64,000 nt of DNA from Shinisaurus crocodilurus (lineage: Eukaryota; Chordata; Lepidosauria; Squamata; Shinisauridae), in NCBI GenBank assembly GCA_021292165.1, contig CM037877.1, positions 206,750,715-206,814,714 on the forward strand. Direction: 5' to 3'. A program made the translations under genes and the position numbers. Below are positions 49,501 through 58,500 of the stretch, in pieces (the stretch's first letter is position 1; the number at the start of each line of letters is the position of its first letter). The notes beneath the pieces are model-generated. The model did no database searches and was not told the DNA's origin. It was given only the letters and a program-made list of their open reading frames with translations.

Positions 49501-52500
49501 TCTAAGATATATGCCAAATTACTGAATTCTTTGGTAATCTGAACAGCATACTTTCCCCCCAGTCTTAATCCATTCACTGGAGTAGCAAGGCTCAACACTG
49601 CACAAAAGCAGACAAGGAAGAGGGGGGCATAGGTGGATTCCACAAAACTAGGGCAGGAAGGCATGCTTGATATTTGTCCTGCTCCTCCAGTACGGGTTCC
49701 GAATAGCACTAAGGGGCACAACCCTCTTGACTGCGCCCTCAATGATTGTAAGTCCCGAACTTGGAAGCTTACAATCATCCTATGCAGAGCGCGAAGAACG
49801 GCGGAGGCAATCTTTGCCTCCCCATCCTCCCACCCTGCATTTTTTGCTAGACAGGCTTTTTGGACCGTCTAAAAAGGTGTTTCGGAGGGAGAGGGAAGAA
49901 GGCTGGCAGAAGCTCAGGATAGCTCGTACCTTTGGCCTCTCCGGCCTCCTCCCCTCCCCGCCGACCGGAACCCCCCTTCCCCCCCTCTCCAAGGTAGAGT
50001 TCCTGACCTCGGAGGCCAGCTGGCGCCCCCCTTCGGAGGTCAGAGCGATGTCTCCAAAAAATGCAGGGAGTAGGGACTCTGAAAAATCCTATGGCCCCTC
50101 AGATGCTGCCTAGGGGCCACAGGATTGCTTCCTCCATATATTATAATTTGTACAGCAGCTTTGAATGTTCAAAACATTTTACATCCATTTTCCCGTCATT
50201 CTTACAACAGTCCTGTAACATAGGCAAGAATTATATTAAGCATAATGCAGATGGGGGCCCTGAGACTGAAAAACAGTAGCCTTGATCGTAGTACAAGGGA
50301 CTGAGAGATTCCCTCATTCTCAGATCCCTATCAAGTTCAGGATCTAGTTATATTTTTTTTAAATTCCCATTTATATTCTGCCCTTCCTCCAAGGAGCTCT
50401 AAGTAACATACATGGTTGTTTTTCCCTCCTCATTTAATCCTCATTTAATCCTCAGAACCCTGTGAGGTAGACTAGGTTGAGAGATAGTTACTGGCCCAGT
50501 CACCTGCTCCTTTCCATCATGAACTATCCATTTTTCAGTTCATGTCAATACACTGAACAGGTGGTCTCAGACAGGTTCTGCTCCTACCTTACGCTGCTCC
50601 CACCTAGTGTTTTTGTGCAAATTGGCCTCAAACTGTTAGAACTGGCTCAAAGTGTCAACTCAGGCTGCTGATGTTTCTGAACCAACAGCTTCAGACATTA
50701 CCACTTGACCCTTTTAAAGAGGTTCTAGGAAGCAAGACGGTGCCAGAGGAGGTACAGTGCAACCCTGAAGGACACCACCTTCCACCCATATCCCATTCCA
50801 CCAGTATGAACAGGGAATCATTTAATTCATACCACCTCAATTTTTTCTTTTTTCTTTGGAAGCACTTCCTCTTTGCCCTCTGGGCATGCCAAGGAGTCAG
50901 TAGGCAGACGAAAACTGAATTCCCTAGGAGACGTGATGGTGCAGCTAGCCTCCTGACTCACCTAAAGAAATGGCAAGCAAGCAAGAAAACTGGGTAATCA
51001 GGTGAGCTGAAATTATTACTGCCTGTGCTGTGACCGCTTCTGGAGTTGACATGGCCCTGAGAAGTCTCTCTGAAAATTTGTTGACCACCCCAAGGAATCC
51101 TGGGAACTATAGAACTGTGAGAAGGATTGTCAGGGTATTTGCTGGGAAACAGTGCCAGTCTTCCCCATGCTGGCTGATGACAGGAGTTGTAGTCCAACAT
51201 TTCTGAAGGGCACCTAGCTGTGGAAGGCTGCTTTAAAAGCACTGCTGCTCCACCAATCCCTTATGCTTAGCCTCCTTTCTTGCCCTGCTGGAGAAAGCAG
51301 GTCTCTAGGGCAGGGATGAGCAACTTATGGTCCTCCAAATGTTTTGGCCTACAACTCCCACTGGCTACACTGGCTAGGACTGCTGGGAGTTATAGGTCAT
51401 AATATCTAGAGGGCCATACATCGCCCACTCCTGCTCTAGGGTTTGCCCACAGAAGGTTGGAGAAGAGCAGAGCAGAGCTTGCATCTTCTGCTGCACGGAT
51501 GAAAGCCATCTCCAGGAAAAGACTGGCAAGTATAAGCAACAAAAGGAAACCTGCAAAAAGACTTTCTAGCAGCCTCAAAACAATCACTATTCCTTAGGCT
51601 CCTCAGGAGAAGCTATGGTGATTTAACTAATATGAAATCCCTTGCCATTAGCCATGCTGGCTGGGCATGCTGGGAGCTGTAGGCCAGCAACATCTGGGGA
51701 CCCAAGGTTGGAGAGCCCTGCTCTAGAAAGTAGAACTGCTGCTGGCTTTCCAGGAATCTTATCCAAAGAAAAGGTTATCAGTACAAGCAAAGAGTGGAGA
51801 AGGTCCCCCTCAAGGAACATCTCAGCTGGGCAAAGCAATCAGTAGTTGAGTTCTGTCGAATAGCTACAGCTGTCTAGCTAAGCCAAAAGAGAGAAGGCTG
51901 TAACTCAGTGGTAGAGCACATGCTTTGCATGCAAAAAGTTTCAGGTTCAATCCCCGGCATCTCTGGATAGGGCTGCAAAAGACTCCTGTCTGAAATCCTA
52001 GGAAGCTGCTGCCAGTCAGTGACCCAGCTTGCACAGCGCAACAGCACACAATAGCTTAATTTAGCCCTGGGGGCTGCTTGCTGTGTTGTCCAAGACTGCC
52101 GTCGTGGGTTGTTTGAGGGGGTAGACAACCCTCAAATAAACCTAAAACAAGCTCTGGGTTGAGGGTTGTCTACCCCTTCAAATAACCCACGACGCTGGGT
52201 TCACACAACACACTGCCACCGCTTGCATATTCAAAAAGGCAGCTGGCACACTCCACTAAGCCCCACGGGGAAATTAACCCATGGTGGCTTAGCATTACAT
52301 GCAGACAGCCCCAAAATAGGCAATATTGGGCTAGTCCTCTCTTCCCCAACCTGGTGCCCCCCCAGTTGTGTTGGGCTACAACTCCCAGCAGCCCCCAGCC
52401 AGCATAGGGTAGATCAGAAGTGTTCAGGTAAAATTACCTCCCAGGTCTCTAGTCAGGTGTTCAAGCTGACAGATCTGTGGACCTTTGCTCCATTGCTAGC

Positions 52501-55500
52501 TCTCAAATGTAGGTGAGGGTGAGTGCAGTGAGTGGAACTGCAGAAAATTACACAAAATTCATGGCAGAGCAGTAGAATGGAGGGGTAATTTCTATAAATA
52601 TCAGGGCAATAATATGGAAATCTGCATAAATCTCATGGCAGAGCTTAGTGTTGTAGGCCTTTTTCTGTCTAAACTTGCTAGGGTTGTGCCTTTAGGAGTT
52701 TTATGATGCTGCAGGCAGCAGCTAGATTACATGGTGACAAACACCAAAAAAAACACATTTGAAGCACTTGTATCTAATTTTCCACTCAGTTCATGCATAA
52801 AACTTTGTTCTGTCAGTTTTCACTATTGGATTGTTTTTTAAATTTTGTATACTGAAAATAATTATGCTGTTTTTATGCTATTTTTATTGTATTGTGTTTT
52901 GTGAACTGTTGTGAACCACCCAGAGAGCTTCAGCTATTGGGTGGTATAGAAATGAAATGAATGAATGACAAGGTAAAGCCACATGACTCTTTTGAGTGCT
53001 ACACCATTCTTATGGACTTGACAGGCCAGAGGTTTGTTTATTTATTTATTTATTATATTTATAGCCCGCCTTTTTTCCTGCAAAGTTAGTACTCCCGACA
53101 TCCCATCACAGATTGAGAGCTCACCGCCTTCCTCACAGACCACCTGTTGCCAGATAGCCTAGCCTTCTCCCATAATTACCTTGGGTGGATCGGTTTCATT
53201 CACTGAAACTGCAGAATCCTCCTTGCCTTCTCTAGTCTCCTTGGATGCTGTTGATTGTTTTTCCACCTTTTCAGAATTACTTTCCTTTTTATTTGGCTGC
53301 AGCAGAGGAACAGAAAGATGGGTCTAGTGTTGCCTACTCTTGTTTGTTCCAACAGGGCTCCTGTGCCTTTTACAGCTGCCTAAGATACAGCAATTTAGCA
53401 GGGGAAGCTTTGGGGGCATGGTCACAAAGTGGCGGGAAAAGCTTCTCTTGCTAATTTTTGCATATTAGGCAGCTGCTAAAGCAGGGAGGGGCAATTTGTT
53501 TGTTTGTTTATTTATTTATTATATTTATATCTATATCCCGCCTTATTTCCTGCAAGGAACCCAAGGCGGCTTACAGAATCCTCCTCCTCTCCATTTTATC
53601 CTCACAACAACCCTGTGAGGTAGGTTAGGCTGAGGACCGTTGTTGGACTGCAACTCCAATCAGCCTTCACCACTGGTTATGCTGGCTAGGGCTGATGGGA
53701 AGTGCAGTCCAACAACATCTGCAACACCACAATTTGCCCACCCCTGCATTAAATCTGCAACACCACAAGTTGCCCACCCCTGCATTAAAGGCAAAGGAAA
53801 TCTGCCTAAAAATAAAGTTAGCAATCCTGGAACTTGATCTTACAGCGGGATGTCAAAAAGAGACTAAATGGATACAGGCCTGTGGCTCACGCTGGCTCAG
53901 CTTGTCTGAGCGTGGAAAGCTAAGCAGGGTCAGGTCTGGTTATTACTTGGATGGGAGACCCCTCCTCTAGTTTCCTGCACTGAGCAGGGGGTTGGACTCG
54001 ATAGCCTTGTAGGCTCCTTCCAGCTCTATGATCTATGAAATCTATGGTAGATTCTGCCTTGGTCTCCCAAAGGCAGCCTACGTTAGTCAGGGCTGCTTTA
54101 ACCATACAAACTTCTTTTGCATGAGAATCACCTCCCCATGTCAGACCAATTGATTTCTGCCACCTATGTAGGAGATACCCTCCCTGCAAGAACTAGGTAG
54201 CACTGGTTTATCCCTTACTGTTAAATCGACTGAGCAGGTGGACCGTGAGGACTTCTGGAAACGACCTGTTTATGCAGACAGAAAAACATACTCAGAAAGA
54301 AATGAAATGAAGAAGCCTCCACCACATCCCATGAGCTGAGGGGCAGACAGCTTGGCTTTGTTACTCTTTTTCATGGCAAGCGGACAAGTACAGGTGTTTA
54401 GGTTAGACAGATGACATTATTCTGAAGATCAGGTATAGAGGAGGAGAGGCTCCCTCCAAATCAACAGTCTCTTTAAAACTATACTCCTAAACTCCTGCTA
54501 TTTGTTCTGGCCACTGGCCGGGACCTTGGGGGTTTATTTATATATTTTTAGTATTTGTATGTTGCTTTTCCATCTGAACAAGAAATTAATGGCAAGCTTT
54601 TAATTCCAGCCAGCGCTCACTAGATCTCTGCTCCAGAATGTTTTAAGAAATAATAGAGTACTTTTGAGCATGTGATAAGTGCACGTGGCTTAAGTGCATG
54701 TGGCTTACCACTAAGTAATTACAAAGCTGCCTCTACCACCTGGGAGTGGGACTTCTAGGCAGGTTTGAGAACCAGAGCCTCTCATTTTTTAAATAGCCAC
54801 CACTGGCTGCAACTGCAGATCCTGGGGTGCCATGAGCAAAATGAGTCAGCCTAGCTGGGTTGTCCTATAACTAGAGAGGCTACTTCCTATTAAAAGTCAG
54901 CTTTTCATATTGGAAGTAACGCATGTTTCCCATAAACAGGTACTACTGAAACACAGAAACCAAATCAAACCAGATAATGTGTTGGATCCAGAAACAGGCA
55001 ACCTCCGGAGGAAATTTGGAGGGCATGTGGGGGGGGGGCACTTAAGGGGGAAGAGAGGGCATGGGATGTCCCATTCTCCAAGCAGCAGCCTTCTATGTGC
55101 CACAGTACAGTTCTAGATTCAACCTAATGTGGACATTTAACCACAGTATAACAGATATATATACGGTATATATATGTCTCTTTGTTTTGTTCTCTTGTAT
55201 TTGGTTTGGTTTGTTCCCTTGTACACCATTCTTCTACCCCAAAACCCAACCTTTTGAGAAGCTGCTTTTAGATCCTCTGTAAGAACGTCCACGGTAGGGA
55301 CGTTTCTTGTGGAAATTTCCTCGGGACCTGCCACGGCCTCGGAAGTTGTAATTGTTGCTGTCATACGCCCTGCAGAGACACAAATATACATGGACTTCCA
55401 TGTAAGATGCCTTCATTTTAATTAATAAAGGTCAACCGCCGGTCTCCAACTAGGGGCGTCATAACACCACCCAAGAGGAAGGAGTGAAGGCGGCAGGAGC

Positions 55501-58500
55501 AGGCAGAGGGAACATCAGGGCCTGCTCCGTTTGGACTGCCCCCCCCCCAGGGCTAACTGACGCTCTGTTTTGGGGGGGGTTTTGTATTTAATTAGACTGT
55601 ACATCGCTCAGAGTGGCCAGATGACTGGCCAGATGGGCGATTCAAAAATAGAATAAATAAATAAATAAATACCCGTATATACTCGAATACAAGTCTAGTT
55701 TTTCAGCACATTTTTTGTGCTGAAAAATGCCCCCCTCGACTTATAAGTGGGTCAGCGCTCCCCCAGGACCCCCGCTGCCACCGCCAGGCACCCCCTCCAC
55801 CCCCAGGACCCCTGCTGCCACCCCCAGACACCCCCACGCCACGCTGTTCCTCTCTGCTCGCTCTTTAACATTATTTTCCTCCCCCCCCCATACCTTTGTC
55901 AGCGGCGGCTAGGCAGGGAAGCGGCGCAGCAGCGCGAGGCGCCCGTAGAGCGAGTGGCTGGGCTGCGTCTCCCTGGCAGGGAGACATGTGGAGCCACTCC
56001 GCTATTCCTCCGCTCGCTCTTTAACATTATTTTCCTCCCCCCCCCATACCTTTGTCAGTGGCGGCTCGCTCTGCTGGCGCCTCGCGCGCTGCCATGCTGC
56101 TTCGTTCCCGGGAGCCGGCATGGCCAGGGACCCACGTGGAGCTGCTCCGCCATTCCCCTACCTTTCTGTTTGTAAGCGGAGGCTCGCGGCGCTGCCGGCG
56201 CCGCCCTCGTCGCTTCTGGGCCGCGACGGGCATCACTTCCGGGGCCGCGACGGGCATCACTTCCTGCCATGCCAGCTCCTAGGAAGTGATGCCCGTCGCG
56301 GCCCAGAACCGACGAGGGCGGCGCTGGCAGCGCCGCGAGCCTCCGCTTACAAACAGAAAGGTAGGGGAATGGCGGAGCAGCTCCACGTGGGTCCCTGGCC
56401 ATGCCGGCTCCCGGGAACGAAGCAGCATGGCAGCGCGCGAGGCGCCAGCAGAGCGAGCCGCCACTGACAAAGGTATGGGGGGGGAGGAAAATAATGTTAA
56501 AGAGCGAGCGGAGGAATAGCGGAGTGGCTCCACATGTCTCCCTGCCAGGGAGACGCAGCCCAGCCACTCGCTCTACGGGCGCCTCGCGCTGCTGCGCCGC
56601 TTCCCTGCCTAGCCGCCGCTGACAAAGGTATGGGGGGGGGAGGAAAATAATTTTAAAGAGCGAGCGGAGGAATAGCGGAGTGGCTCCACGTGGCTCCCTG
56701 CCAGGGAGACGCAGCCCAGCCACTCGCTCTACGGGCGCCTCGCGCTGCTGCGCCGCTTCCCTGCCTAGCCGCCGCTGACAAAGGTATGGGGGGGGAGGAA
56801 AATAATTTTAAAGAGCGAGCGGAGAGGAACAGCGTGGCGTGGGGGTGTCTGGGGGTGGCGGCGGGAGTCTCCCCTCATACATTTCCCACCCTAGACTTAT
56901 ACTGGGGGGCAATAAGTTTTCCCAGTTTTGGGGGGTGAAATTAGGGGCCCTGACTTATGTTAGGGCCGACTTAAAGTCGAGTATATACGGTAGGTAGGTT
57001 TTACTCAGTGCAGCTGAAAGTGTTCAACAGCTCTCCCCCCACAAATTCACCCACCGTCCCAATATATAATGACTACCCCTTCCATTTTTCGCATAGTTTG
57101 TGCCCACTCTTTCATTGCCAGGCCCAGCTTTCTATACAGCATTGCCTTATACTCAAACCTCAAGCTCCTGCTCCTTCCTGCCATGCACAAACATCCTACA
57201 TTTTAAGCCAGCATTCACAGCTAGGAAACCTTGACTGAACCCCTCCTTTCCTGGGAGGCTCACCCAACTAGGTTAGGCCTTCTTCCTTGCTACATAATGG
57301 CACCCAGAGGCATATACGTCAGATTAACACTATCATCCAAGTCTAAAATGAAAGGTGAAATCACTCTACATTAGAACCCGTGTGTTGGATTCTGGCAGTA
57401 GGGCAGAAGACTAGAGATAGTTCTTTGGAATACCACCCCCCTTTTTAGCAGCTATTACTTAGAAAAGTGAAAAAGAATACTTGGGTCAGTATAGCTGAAG
57501 ACAGTTTTTTTCAGGCAGTTAAAGGTGGTTTGAAAGAGGGGTTGCTACACACATGTAACTTTCGCCTCCAGTAAACAAGCACTGCCATTTTTGCATTTTT
57601 TTTTAAAAAAAATTGTGAAACACTGTTTAACCAGACGTGACACCTGCACAAAAGAAATGTGTGTGTAAACTACAGGAAGCGAAGCAACTCTCAAACCGCT
57701 TTCAACTTTTCAAAAGTATTGTCTGTTTCCAGCCTGCATTGTGTTGATCTTGGAAGGCAACTTTTGTGTTAATATGATGAATTCCTGCTAGGAAATAAAC
57801 TGCACCAACCAGTTCTCATGTGATAGTAACTAATATCATGTTTCACAAGTGAGTTTATTTATTTATTTATTATATTTATTTGTTTGTTGATTATTTTCAC
57901 ATGTACACAAAAGTGCTCAGGTAATACAGTCTTCTCTTTAATTGATGATAGGAGTATTTGTTTTTCTTATTTTACTACCTAAATGCCCTCACCCAATTTG
58001 TTTCCAGTAGCATGAAGGTTGTGTATTGCATTCTGCAGACTTCTCATTTGGTGGGGTGGATAAAGTAAACTTATGCAAGACAAAAATGTTGAAACCAAGG
58101 TGGGAAAGCAAGTAGATCAAGATCTACTGTTATATTAATTTCTATCCCGCCTTTCTGCCAAAAAACCAGTGCCTGAGGCGGCTGGCCGGATGAAAACGGG
58201 ATGAAAAACAAAAACAAACACCCAATAGAGCCAGTGTGGCGTAGTGGTGAGTGTTGGACTGGGACTCGGGAGATCCGGGTTCTAGTCCCCGCTCAGCCAT
58301 GAAACTCACTGGGTGACTTTGGGCCAGTCACTGACTCTCAGCCTAACCTACCTCACAGGGTTGTTGTGAGGATAAGACGGAGAGGAGGGGGAGGATTATG
58401 GAAGCCGCGTTGGGTTCCTTGCAGGAAAAAAGGCGGGGTATAAATATAATAAATAAATAAATAAAATATATCTGGGAGATTTCCAGTATATTGGCAAGGT

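Noticed and set aside
3648..53760. CRISPR-like spaced repeats
   Set aside because: Repeated palindromes are dispersed MITEs with target duplications in a vertebrate genome, not a regular array.
56055..56723. A 222-codon open frame on the - strand in the CpG-rich palindrome
   Set aside because: GC-rich, stop-poor sequence with the same peptides appearing in both strands because of the inverted repeat; no domain.
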